NCBI GenBank assembly: GCA_030642205.1
Contig: DAOWOF010000178.1
Span: forward strand, 1-5,070
Origin: Desulfobacteraceae bacterium
GTDB lineage: Bacteria; Desulfobacterota; DSM-4660; Desulfatiglandales; Desulfatiglandaceae
Length of the DNA: 5,070 nt
Reading direction: 5' to 3'
The first letter of the stretch is position 1. Each line of letters opens with the position of its first letter. Both the position numbers and the translations under genes were made by a program. Below are positions 1-5,070 of this stretch, piece by piece. The notes under the pieces are model-generated. The model was given only the letters and a program-made list of their open reading frames with translations, had not been told where the DNA came from and made no database searches.

Positions 1-1137
1 GAAACCTTGAACAGTTTCAATACATTGGCATCCCAAACTTATACCCTGAAACAGATCAATATGAAAAAGGATGAGATTCCTGATTCTCTTAATAGCCTTA
101 TGATTGTAAGACCCACTGAGCCATTTTCAGATTATGAGCTTTATCAGATTGATCAGGCCCTTATGCGAGGCACAAACCTGATCTTTTTCCTGGACTCTTT
201 TTATAAAGCGCCAGTCGCAGGAAATCCAATGATGGGAATGAACCAGGGATCGACTCATATCCCGGTAAAGACTGGTCTTGAAAAATTGCTTGATAACTAC
301 GGTATTAAAATTCAACAATCAATTGTAATGGATAAAAACTGTTTTAAACAGCAGCAGCAAGGCAGTGAAGTCCCAGTTTACTATGCCCCTATTATAAAGG
401 AAACAAACATAAATCCTGATATTGATTTTATGCAAAATATCAAGGGATTAATCGCGATAAAAATGTCTCCTCTGGACCTGGATTTTGATTTGGTATCCGA
501 CCTGGGCCTGAAAGCGACTAATTTATTCTCTTCATCAGAAGAATCATGGGAAATGAAAAAGATTACCAGCTTTAATCCATTTTTTATTACCCCTCCAACC
601 CCACAGACAGAGATGAAAAGCATGAATCTGGCCTACCTCATTGAAGGTGAATTTCCCAGCTTTTTTAAAGACAAGCCAATGCCTGAAAAACCAAATCAGG
701 AAGATGAAAAACCTAAATCAGGAATCGGGCCTAATCAGCTGGGAGAGACTATAGATAAGGCATCAAAACCTCGTCTGGAATCAGAAAAAATTGAGGAGAG
801 AGGCGCTTTTTTGGAAAAAGGCAAACCAGCAAAAATATTCCTCATGGCCTCATCAGAGATGTTGAGAGATAATATTATTGATGCCGAAGGAAAAAATACA
901 AATGCCATGTTAATTATGAATATTCTGGACTATATGAACGACAGAGAAGAAACCATAGCCATGCGTAGCAAAGAACAGCGCTTTAATCCCCTCTATGAAA
1001 TTTCTTCCCCTGTAAAGTTTTTTACCAAAACCTTTAATATTGCAGGATTGCCAATTATCGTTGTTATCTTTGGTATTTTTGTATGGATACGTCATAATAC
1101 CAGAAAGAAACAGATTCAGATGATTTTTGAAAAATAA
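1..1137 (+). CDS. GldG-like ABC transporter auxiliary protein (ABC_transp_aux family), 5' partial
   Basis: The reading frame is open from the first base (Glu-Thr-Leu-Asn), so the start lies left of the window; the TTG at 7 is probably an internal Leu. Numbering from that codon, 376 residues are visible. Residues 31-65 (LMIVRPTEPFSDYEL, then a Gly and a run of hydrophobic residues ending FFLDS) and 91-110 (LEKLLDNYGIKIQQSIVMDK) fit the soluble domain of GldG/ABC_transp_aux proteins, where a 'pk-p-s-E...id-yl-G' unit precedes 'L..LL..yGi....vvD'. Residues 276-325 carry the family's late segment (IFLMASSEML, then N..LIMNILDYM). Residues 221-270 form a Lys/Glu/Pro-rich, probably disordered linker. 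A single membrane helix at about 343-361 (AGLPIIVVIFGIFVWI) is followed by a basic tail (RHNTRKK), which places the soluble domain outside the cytoplasm. Family members accompany an ABC ATPase and permease; the 'gliding' name comes from Bacteroidetes and need not imply motility here. Substrate unknown. The gene ends 16 bases before the DUF4340 gene, so the two are probably co-transcribed. Confidence 0.8.
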   Translation, partial: ETLNSFNTLASQTYTLKQINMKKDEIPDSLNSLMIVRPTEPFSDYELYQIDQALMRGTNLIFFLDSFYKAPVAGNPMMGMNQGSTHIPVKTGLEKLLDNYGIKIQQSIVMDKNCFKQQQQGSEVPVYYAPIIKETNINPDIDFMQNIKGLIAIKMSPLDLDFDLVSDLGLKATNLFSSSEESWEMKKITSFNPFFITPPTPQTEMKSMNLAYLIEGEFPSFFKDKPMPEKPNQEDEKPKSGIGPNQLGETIDKASKPRLESEKIEERGAFLEKGKPAKIFLMASSEMLRDNIIDAEGKNTNAMLIMNILDYMNDREETIAMRSKEQRFNPLYEISSPVKFFTKTFNIAGLPIIVVIFGIFVWIRHNTRKKQIQMIFEK

Positions 1138-1144
1138 TCTATAT

Positions 1145-1150
1145 GGGGAG
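1145..1150 (+). promoter_or_regulatory. Shine-Dalgarno site setting the DUF4340 gene start
   Basis: GGGGAG lies 3 bases before the ATG at 1154. The spacing is short but this is the only purine-rich site near either candidate start. The alternative upstream TTG at 1127 overlaps the end of the preceding gene and has no such site, and the nine residues it would add precede a normal membrane-anchor N-terminus. The ATG at 1154 is therefore preferred. Confidence 0.6.
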
Positions 1151-1153
1151 ATC

Positions 1154-2110
1154 ATGAAACTGACAAAAGAACGCCTGATCCTTTTATCTATAATGATAGT
1201 ATTAATCCTGTACCTGGTATTTCATAATCCAGACAGGACCTTATATCAATTACCGGAAATAAATAAAATTAAGCTTGCGGATATCTCAAAAATAGAAATT
1301 ATACAAAAAGGTAAAGACATAATTCTGGAAAAAAGAGATAAAAACTGGCAAATAGATCCCAAGGGCTACCCGGCCGATCCTGACAAGATCGATAAAATTC
1401 TGAATATGATTGCAAACCTGACCATTACTGAGCTAATCTCCAAATCCAAAAATTATCTTCGTTATGATCTTACAGATGATAAGAAATTAATGCTCAAGGG
1501 ATTCTCAGGGGATATATTAAAAAGGGAGATTGATATTGGAAAAGCGGCTTCAACGCATTGGCACACCCATATACGTTTACCAGGAGATCCCAATGTATAT
1601 TTTGCCAGGGGAGATTTCAGGCGTGTCCTGGATGTTGATGTCAATGACCTGCGAGACATGAAAGTCTTGTCATTCATCCCGGGAGACATTCAACAAATTT
1701 CCATTTTTAAAGGGCAGGCAGAATTACATTTAAGTCAAATGATCAAAAAAGTAGAAGCTGACAAGGAAAACCAAGTCAGGAGCCATGAAATTATTACCTG
1801 GCAAACAGATGAAGGCAAAGCAGTGGAGACAATGGATATTGATGATCTATTCTATACCCTGTCTGATATAGACTGCGAAAAATATCTTGATAATATACCA
1901 AAAAGCAAGTTCAAAGATCCGATTTTTACAATCAAGCTTAAAAGCAATATTCTTTACGAACTTTCAGTTTTCGAACCAATTGACAAAGAATCAAAAGATT
2001 TTCCGAGTATTTCCGCAACCAATAATTATACCTTTGAGCTTCCTGAGTCTACGGTTAAAACGATTAAGGAAAAGTTAGATAAAATTATTAAATATATGAT
2101 GGACTCGTAA
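1154..2110 (+). CDS. DUF4340 domain-containing membrane-anchored protein
   Basis: A 318-residue protein. The N-terminus is a short basic stretch (MKLTKER) and one hydrophobic helix at about residues 8-24 (LILLSIMIVLILYLVF). It has no lipobox and no clear signal-peptidase site, so it reads as an uncleaved anchor with the rest outside the cytoplasm. The body matches DUF4340: an 'ISKIEIIQKGK..ILEKRDKNWQID' strand-rich unit at 44-68, the GYPAD turn at 71-75, a 'VYFARGDF' strand at 148-155, and the characteristic LRDMKVLSF at 166-174 followed by a second 'DIQQISIFKG' unit at 178-187, resembling the first. The C-terminal third (about 215-318) is less recognisable. DUF4340 genes commonly sit just downstream of GldG-like ABC auxiliary genes, as here (16-base gap), which suggests a shared envelope complex. 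The biochemical role of the family is not known and I assign none. The gene ends at a convergent hairpin. Confidence 0.8.
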   Translation: MKLTKERLILLSIMIVLILYLVFHNPDRTLYQLPEINKIKLADISKIEIIQKGKDIILEKRDKNWQIDPKGYPADPDKIDKILNMIANLTITELISKSKNYLRYDLTDDKKLMLKGFSGDILKREIDIGKAASTHWHTHIRLPGDPNVYFARGDFRRVLDVDVNDLRDMKVLSFIPGDIQQISIFKGQAELHLSQMIKKVEADKENQVRSHEIITWQTDEGKAVETMDIDDLFYTLSDIDCEKYLDNIPKSKFKDPIFTIKLKSNILYELSVFEPIDKESKDFPSISATNNYTFELPESTVKTIKEKLDKIIKYMMDS

Positions 2111-2112
2111 AA

Positions 2113-2195
2113 AGGCCATCAACAGACCGACGGGAGGCAGAAGGCAGCTCTATTGCCTCCCTTAGATCTGTCAGGCCTACGCCTTTATTTTTTAT
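2113..2195. terminator. Bidirectional terminator between convergent genes
   Basis: Three nested pairings are visible: AGGCC 2113-2117 with GGCCT 2174-2178, ACAGA 2122-2126 with TCTGT 2167-2171, and an 8-bp core GGGAGGCA 2132-2139 with TGCCTCCC 2154-2161 around a 14-base loop. On the plus strand the structure is followed by a T-rich tract (2184-2195, TTTATTTTTTAT); on the minus strand the outer GGCC runs into TTTTT (2113-2109). It lies between the DUF4340 stop and the gmhB stop (2185), where a shared terminator is expected. The two internal loops mean that the 8-bp core may be the effective part. No transcript evidence is available. Confidence 0.65.
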
Positions 2196-2763
2196 TCCTC
2201 TTGCAAATCCAATTCACTGCTTCAAGGAGATCCTTGGCGATATGGATTGGTTTATGGGGGAAATCAGGCAGGATATATTGCGCATCTCCAAGGCCATAGC
2301 CGGTTTCAACCATAATTCCTTTTATATTTGCCCTTTGAGCAAAAGCAATATCAGAACATCGATCACCTATAACATATGAATTATCTCTATCAATATCAAA
2401 GTCTTTTAAGGCCTTATTTATCAGTCCTGGCGCAGGTTTACGACAATCACATTTAATGCTGTATTCAGCGACAATCCCCCCTGTATGGTGTGGACAATAA
2501 TAGATTCTATCTATAAATGCGTCTTCTTCTGCCAGGGAAAGGATCATTTTTTCATGTATTTTATCTACTAACTGGATTGGAAAATAGCCTCTGGCAACCC
2601 CTGATTGATTGGATGTTATAATAGCCAGGTATTTATTTTGATTCAATATGCGTATGGCTTCGGCTGCGCCCGGGAGCAGGATAAAACGGCTTGGATGATT
2701 AATATACCCCATCTGCTCATTGATTGTTCCATCGCGATCCAGAAATATGGCTGGTCTTTGCAT
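2185..2763 (-). CDS. gmhB: D-glycero-D-manno-heptose 1,7-bisphosphate 7-phosphatase
   Basis: A 192-residue cytoplasmic HAD-superfamily phosphatase (HAD-IIIA, histidinol-phosphatase-like). It removes the 7-phosphate from heptose 1,7-bisphosphate to give heptose 1-phosphate, which is then nucleotide-activated for LPS or related glycans. The HAD motifs are complete: motif I FLDRDGT (nucleophile D9, acid/base D11), motif II TSNQSG with T50, motif III Lys in CRKPAPG (K109), and motif IV GDRCSD (D134, D138). The family's zinc loop is present as C90-P-H92 and C105-D-C107. Length is normal for GmhB. The ATG at 2763 has a good Shine-Dalgarno on the minus strand (GAGGAG, 2778-2773, 9-base spacing), located in the 21-base gap after waaF, which supports an operon. 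The sequence does not settle whether the substrate is the beta anomer (ADP-heptose branch) or alpha anomer (GDP-heptose branch); the adjacent heptosyltransferase favours the ADP branch. Confidence 0.93.
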   Translation of the reverse strand: MQRPAIFLDRDGTINEQMGYINHPSRFILLPGAAEAIRILNQNKYLAIITSNQSGVARGYFPIQLVDKIHEKMILSLAEEDAFIDRIYYCPHHTGGIVAEYSIKCDCRKPAPGLINKALKDFDIDRDNSYVIGDRCSDIAFAQRANIKGIMVETGYGLGDAQYILPDFPHKPIHIAKDLLEAVNWICKRNKK

Positions 2764-2784
2764 CCAGGAATTCTCCTCAATACC

Positions 2785-3867
2785 TTAAGATTGTAAACTT
2801 GTTTTTGCGCAGTCCCTGAGTTCTGCCATAACATCCCAGACTTCCTCCGGCTTGACTGATAACATACAGATATGATCTGTTGGGCAAGTCTGTTTTAGAC
2901 AAGGCGCGCATTTTATTTCATGTTTGACTATTCTGGTTATTGGTCCTCGGGGGCCTGTGGCCACAGAATCAGTTGGTCCGAATATTGCTACAACAGGAAT
3001 CCCCAGAGATGCTGCAATATGCATTAATCCGGAGTCATTGGTTACAAATAAATGGCATTGTTTAATAATCCCGACGGCCTCTGCCAGGGAGGTCTTTCCG
3101 GCCAGATTGATGGCCTGAGCTGTCATATTCTGTTCTACTATCTCTCCTATCCCGGTTTCTTTGTTGCTTCCCATTATAAGGATTTTGGCATTCCATCTGG
3201 CAGCGGCCATGTCTCCAATCCTTGCAAAACGTTCAGGAGGCCATCTCTTGGCGTCTCCAAACATGGCTCCCGGCCCCAAACCAAGAATAAAGGAATCTGA
3301 TTTGATATCATTTATTGATAAAATATCCCTTGCTCTTTTGAGGTGTTCCTGGGCAGGATAGAGGACAGGATCATGGCTTTTGGCCTCCCATCCAGCGGCT
3401 CGCAGGATGGACAAATAATATTCCACCTGATGTGCTTTCATGATCCCGGAAGTTCTGGTAACTCGATGGGTCAGGAAGATTCCCCGACCATCGGTATTAT
3501 AACCCAGCCGGTATTTACAAGCTCCCAGCCAGGCCATAAGAGCCGCCTCGATTGCATTTTGAAAAAGGATAGCGAGATCAAATTTTTCTTTTCGGATTAA
3601 TTTTATGACCCTGAATCCTTCCTTTATCACATTCCTGAAACCCTCTTCTTTTTTGAAAATAATTATATTATCCACGGCTGGATGATTTTCAAAAATTGGA
3701 ACTACCCACGGTTTTGCCACAACCGTGATAGAGCTTTTCGGGAAATTAGCTTTAATCGCTTCCAGGGCAGGCAGGGTCATGACCACATCTCCAACCCAGT
3801 TGGTAGCCCTGACCATGATTTTCCGTATAGGAAGTCTGCTAATATCTGAAGTACTTGCTGATTTCAA
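2785..3867 (-). CDS. waaF: Lipopolysaccharide heptosyltransferase II (GT9 family)
   Basis: A 360-residue GT-B glycosyltransferase of family GT9. It transfers L-glycero-D-manno-heptose from ADP-heptose to the first heptose of the LPS inner core at the cytoplasmic face of the inner membrane. The N-terminal domain opens with KIMVRATNWVGDVVMTLPAL (residues 16-35), the WaaF signature with the conserved Asp at 27. The C-terminal donor domain has GPGAMFGDAKRWPPERF (198-214, Lys207 probably contacting phosphate) and TNDSGLMHIAASLGIPVVAIFG (276-297), the ADP-heptose site. A Cys cluster near the C-terminus (C320, C323, C328, C334, then M335) fits the 'C.PC....C....H.CM' segment seen in many WaaF proteins. 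An in-frame TGA two codons upstream limits the 5' end. The TTG at 3867 is chosen because the next Met (ATG at 3816, residue 18) would cut into the first beta strand, but the TTG lacks a clear Shine-Dalgarno. gmhB follows after 21 bases. Confidence 0.9.
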   Translation of the reverse strand: MKSASTSDISRLPIRKIMVRATNWVGDVVMTLPALEAIKANFPKSSITVVAKPWVVPIFENHPAVDNIIIFKKEEGFRNVIKEGFRVIKLIRKEKFDLAILFQNAIEAALMAWLGACKYRLGYNTDGRGIFLTHRVTRTSGIMKAHQVEYYLSILRAAGWEAKSHDPVLYPAQEHLKRARDILSINDIKSDSFILGLGPGAMFGDAKRWPPERFARIGDMAAARWNAKILIMGSNKETGIGEIVEQNMTAQAINLAGKTSLAEAVGIIKQCHLFVTNDSGLMHIAASLGIPVVAIFGPTDSVATGPRGPITRIVKHEIKCAPCLKQTCPTDHICMLSVKPEEVWDVMAELRDCAKTSLQS

Positions 3868-3894
3868 GGTTCAAGACCCATTTAAAATTATGCC

Positions 3895-3943
3895 TTAGGA
3901 GTTGTCCGGAAATAAGTTGGACAATATTATGGACAACTCCTTA
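3895..3943. repeat. 11-bp inverted repeat flanked by TTA on both sides
   Basis: AGGAGTTGTCC (3897-3907) is the reverse complement of GGACAACTCCT (3931-3941), with a 23-base AT-rich spacer. The 10-bp core arms (3898-3907 and 3931-3940) are each bordered by TTA (3895-3897 and 3941-3943) in direct orientation, as a 3-base target duplication would leave. The spacer holds a second GGACAA (3919-3924), which could pair with TTGTCC (3902-3907) instead, giving an alternative 6-bp hairpin. On the minus strand the structure lies about 30-75 bases upstream of the waaF start, with no T run after it, so it is not a standard intrinsic terminator. Its function is unknown. Confidence 0.75.
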
Positions 3944-3948
3944 ATATT

Positions 3949-4023
3949 TAGAGCCTGAACGAAAACTGTGCTTATCTCGCCAATTTCTGCGGATAAAATT
4001 TTCCAGTTTTCGTTCAGGCTCTA
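3949..4023. repeat. Perfect 20-bp inverted repeat with TA outer ends (possible miniature element)
   Basis: The left arm 3949-3968 (TAGAGCCTGAACG...ACTG) and right arm 4004-4023 (CAGT...CGTTCAGGCTCTA) are exact reverse complements over 20 bases, separated by 35 bases. The spacer can fold further: TTATC (3972-3976) with GATAA (3992-3996), then CGC (3978-3980) with GCG (3989-3991), around an 8-base loop. The outer dinucleotide is TA on both sides, so the repeat could be read as a 71-bp element with 18-bp terminal repeats and a TA target duplication, as Tc1/mariner/IS630-type miniature elements have. It could equally be a transcription-related hairpin. Neither strand has a long T run directly after it. 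Confidence 0.85.
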
Positions 4024-4049
4024 TTTATATACAAAACTGTTGAAATGAT

Positions 4050-4066
4050 AAAAAAACCTGTCAGGT
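4050..4066 (-). terminator. Weak candidate terminator after the aldehyde dehydrogenase gene
   Basis: On the minus strand, ACCT-GAC-AGGT (4066-4056) is followed by an unbroken T run to 4050, about 36 bases past the dehydrogenase stop. The position and T tract suit an intrinsic terminator, but the stem is only 4 bp with a 3-base loop, which is short. The 20-bp inverted repeat further on could be the real 3'-end structure instead. Confidence 0.3.
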
Positions 4067-4101
4067 GTGTACCATATTGAAAAAATAGAGGCAAGTGGAG
4101 G

Positions 4102-5070
4102 TTAAATATGCGCAGACTTAATTACCACCAGTTTTTCCATGGTCATTTCCCGCATGGTTGGACCTATCCCGCCGATGCCGAGTCCTGATTCATTATTGCC
4201 TCCAAAAGGCATCCAGTCCACCCGAAATGCAGTATGATCATTTACCATTACCGCGGTAGCCTTTAGTTTTTTAACCGCGGCCATGGCAAATTCCAGATCT
4301 TTTGTAAATACCGCGGCCTGGAAGGAATAATTGAGCTGGTTCGCCCTGTTAATGGCCTCCTCGCTTTCCCTGTAAGCGTAGATTGCCACTACAGGGCCAA
4401 AGATCTCTTTTTGTGAAATCATTGAATCCTCAGGGGGATTCAGGATCAAGGTTGGCTGGTAACATGTATTGGATATCTTTTTGCCGCCACATAGAATTGA
4501 GGCAGTCCGCCCTGCTTCCTCTACCCATTTATGGACTCTGTCTACCTCCTCTGGCGTAATCAGTGGACCTACCTCGGTTTCTTCTTCAAGGGGATCTCCA
4601 ACCTTGAGTTTTTTTACAAGGGAGATCATTCCGGAGCAAAATTCATCAAGGATCGATTCATGCACATAAATTCGTTGTACCGAGACACATACCTGACCGG
4701 CATGATAATACCCTCCTTTTACCAGTAGAGGCAGGGCAAGCTCCATATCAGCCGTCTTGTCAATAATAACAGGCGCGGCGCCTCCATGCTCAAGGGCACA
4801 GGTTGCGCCTGGCGCTAATCTTGATCTTAAATGCCAGCCCACCTTGGCAGAACCGATAAAAGTAAGAAAAGAGACGCGTCTGTCTGCCACCAGTTTTTCA
4901 GCGATATTATTTTCACAAAGAATCATCCGACAATGCTCTTCTGGAAGCCCTGCTTCATACAGGATATCGATCAAATTTTTACATGATAAAGGGGTCACGG
5001 AGGAGGGCTTTACCAGCGTCGGGCATCCGGTTGCAATGGCTGGAATAACCTGATGGATGATAAGGTTGAA
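4102..5070 (-). CDS. NAD(P)-dependent aldehyde dehydrogenase, N-terminus beyond the window
   Basis: The frame is open to the right edge. The 24 codons before the GTG at 4998 (NLIIHQVIPAIATG, then TLVKPSS) are the standard family segment, so the GTG is internal and the gene is 5'-truncated by the window: 322 residues are visible, against about 470-490 for a whole enzyme. Numbering from the GTG: FIGSAKVG at 48-54 is the nucleotide-binding turn, Glu70 in ALEHGGAAPV is the general base, Cys104 in HAGQVCVSVQRI is the catalytic thiol, EIFGPV at 198-203 carries the Glu that contacts the cofactor ribose, and PFGGNNESGLG at 264-274 is the C-terminal motif. The enzyme should oxidise an aldehyde to an acid (or acyl product) in the cytoplasm. 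EHGG in place of the commoner ELGG, with HAGQVC, suggests a distinct subfamily near lactaldehyde and non-phosphorylating glyceraldehyde-3-phosphate dehydrogenases. The substrate cannot be fixed from this fragment. No link to the heptose genes is evident. Confidence 0.9.
   Translation of the reverse strand, partial: FNLIIHQVIPAIATGCPTLVKPSSVTPLSCKNLIDILYEAGLPEEHCRMILCENNIAEKLVADRRVSFLTFIGSAKVGWHLRSRLAPGATCALEHGGAAPVIIDKTADMELALPLLVKGGYYHAGQVCVSVQRIYVHESILDEFCSGMISLVKKLKVGDPLEEETEVGPLITPEEVDRVHKWVEEAGRTASILCGGKKISNTCYQPTLILNPPEDSMISQKEIFGPVVAIYAYRESEEAINRANQLNYSFQAAVFTKDLEFAMAAVKKLKATAVMVNDHTAFRVDWMPFGGNNESGLGIGGIGPTMREMTMEKLVVIKSAHI

Larger units (their letters stand above)
3868..4101. other. 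Intergenic region with two adjacent inverted repeats
   Basis: This 234-base gap lies downstream of the aldehyde dehydrogenase gene and upstream of waaF, both read on the minus strand. I see no convincing coding sequence in it. It holds the two inverted repeats listed separately, a weak terminator-like site near the dehydrogenase end, and an AT-rich stretch at 4024-4056 where the waaF promoter could lie. A poor minus-strand promoter match (TTTATC 4052-4047, 17 bases, TATAAA 4029-4024) is present but not strong enough to call. If it were used, transcription would begin inside the 20-bp repeat. Confidence 0.6.

Noticed and set aside
350..360. CAG-rich run coding four Gln in the GldG-like gene
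   Set aside because: It is too short to count as a meaningful tandem repeat or slippage tract.
1127..1153. TTG start at 1127 for the DUF4340 gene, overlapping the GldG-like gene
   Set aside because: It has no Shine-Dalgarno, and the ATG at 1154 is preceded by GGGGAG and gives a typical anchor N-terminus.
3343..3600. 85-codon plus-strand open frame opposite waaF
   Set aside because: It is fully antisense to waaF, has no domain signature, and is explained by the coding bias of the opposite strand.
3949..4023. Integron attC recombination site
   Set aside because: The arms contain CTGAAC and GTTCAG, which do not fit the RYYYAAC / GTTRRRY core sites, and no cassette gene or integrase is nearby.
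4024..4052. Minus-strand promoter TTTATC-17-TATAAA upstream of waaF
   Set aside because: The -35 match is only about half of consensus and the region is AT-rich, so such matches are expected by chance.
4757..5053. 98-codon plus-strand open frame opposite the aldehyde dehydrogenase
   Set aside because: It is antisense to a strongly conserved coding region and its translation shows no recognisable domain.

Overview
The window holds five protein-coding genes, two of them cut by its edges, and one intergenic stretch with clear secondary structure. Base composition is moderately AT-rich (roughly 40% GC by eye, not computed). Two genes belong to the ADP-L-glycero-D-manno-heptose/LPS inner-core pathway, so the organism should be Gram-negative with heptose-containing LPS. 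A GldG-like ABC auxiliary protein followed by a DUF4340 protein, together with a WaaF of the 'RATNWVGD' type, is a combination I associate with Desulfobacterota (Deltaproteobacteria) and similar diderm lineages. That taxonomic guess is an inference from gene style, not a search result.

Positions 1-2110, plus strand: the 3' part of a GldG-like gene (ABC_transp_aux type, large soluble domain and C-terminal membrane anchor), then 16 bases later a DUF4340 gene (N-terminal membrane anchor and large soluble domain). They look like the distal end of an ABC-exporter-like operon whose ATPase and permease genes would lie to the left of the window. The two products face each other as single-anchored extracytoplasmic proteins and probably act together; their substrate is unknown.

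Positions 2111-2184: a compact convergent intergenic region. A three-segment hairpin with T-rich tracts on both sides reads as a shared bidirectional terminator.

Positions 2185-3867, minus strand: a two-gene unit, waaF (heptosyltransferase II) then gmhB (heptose 1,7-bisphosphate 7-phosphatase), 21 bases apart, with the gmhB Shine-Dalgarno in the gap. GmhB makes heptose-1-phosphate on the way to the nucleotide-activated heptose donor, and WaaF transfers the second heptose to the LPS core, so one gene makes precursor and the other consumes the finished donor.

Positions 3868-4101: a 234-base gap upstream of waaF and downstream of the aldehyde dehydrogenase gene. It contains two adjacent inverted repeats: a perfect 20-bp repeat with a 35-base spacer and TA at its outer ends, and an 11-bp repeat with a 23-base spacer flanked by TTA on both sides. 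They may be miniature mobile elements, a terminator/attenuator structure, or both. This is the most unexplained part of the window.

Positions 4102-5070, minus strand: the C-terminal two thirds of an NAD(P)-dependent aldehyde dehydrogenase with intact catalytic Glu and Cys, its N-terminus beyond the right edge. No RNA gene, CRISPR array, complete insertion sequence or phage gene is visible. I found no convincing new multi-gene system; the strongest leads are the paired inverted repeats and the poorly characterised GldG/DUF4340 module.
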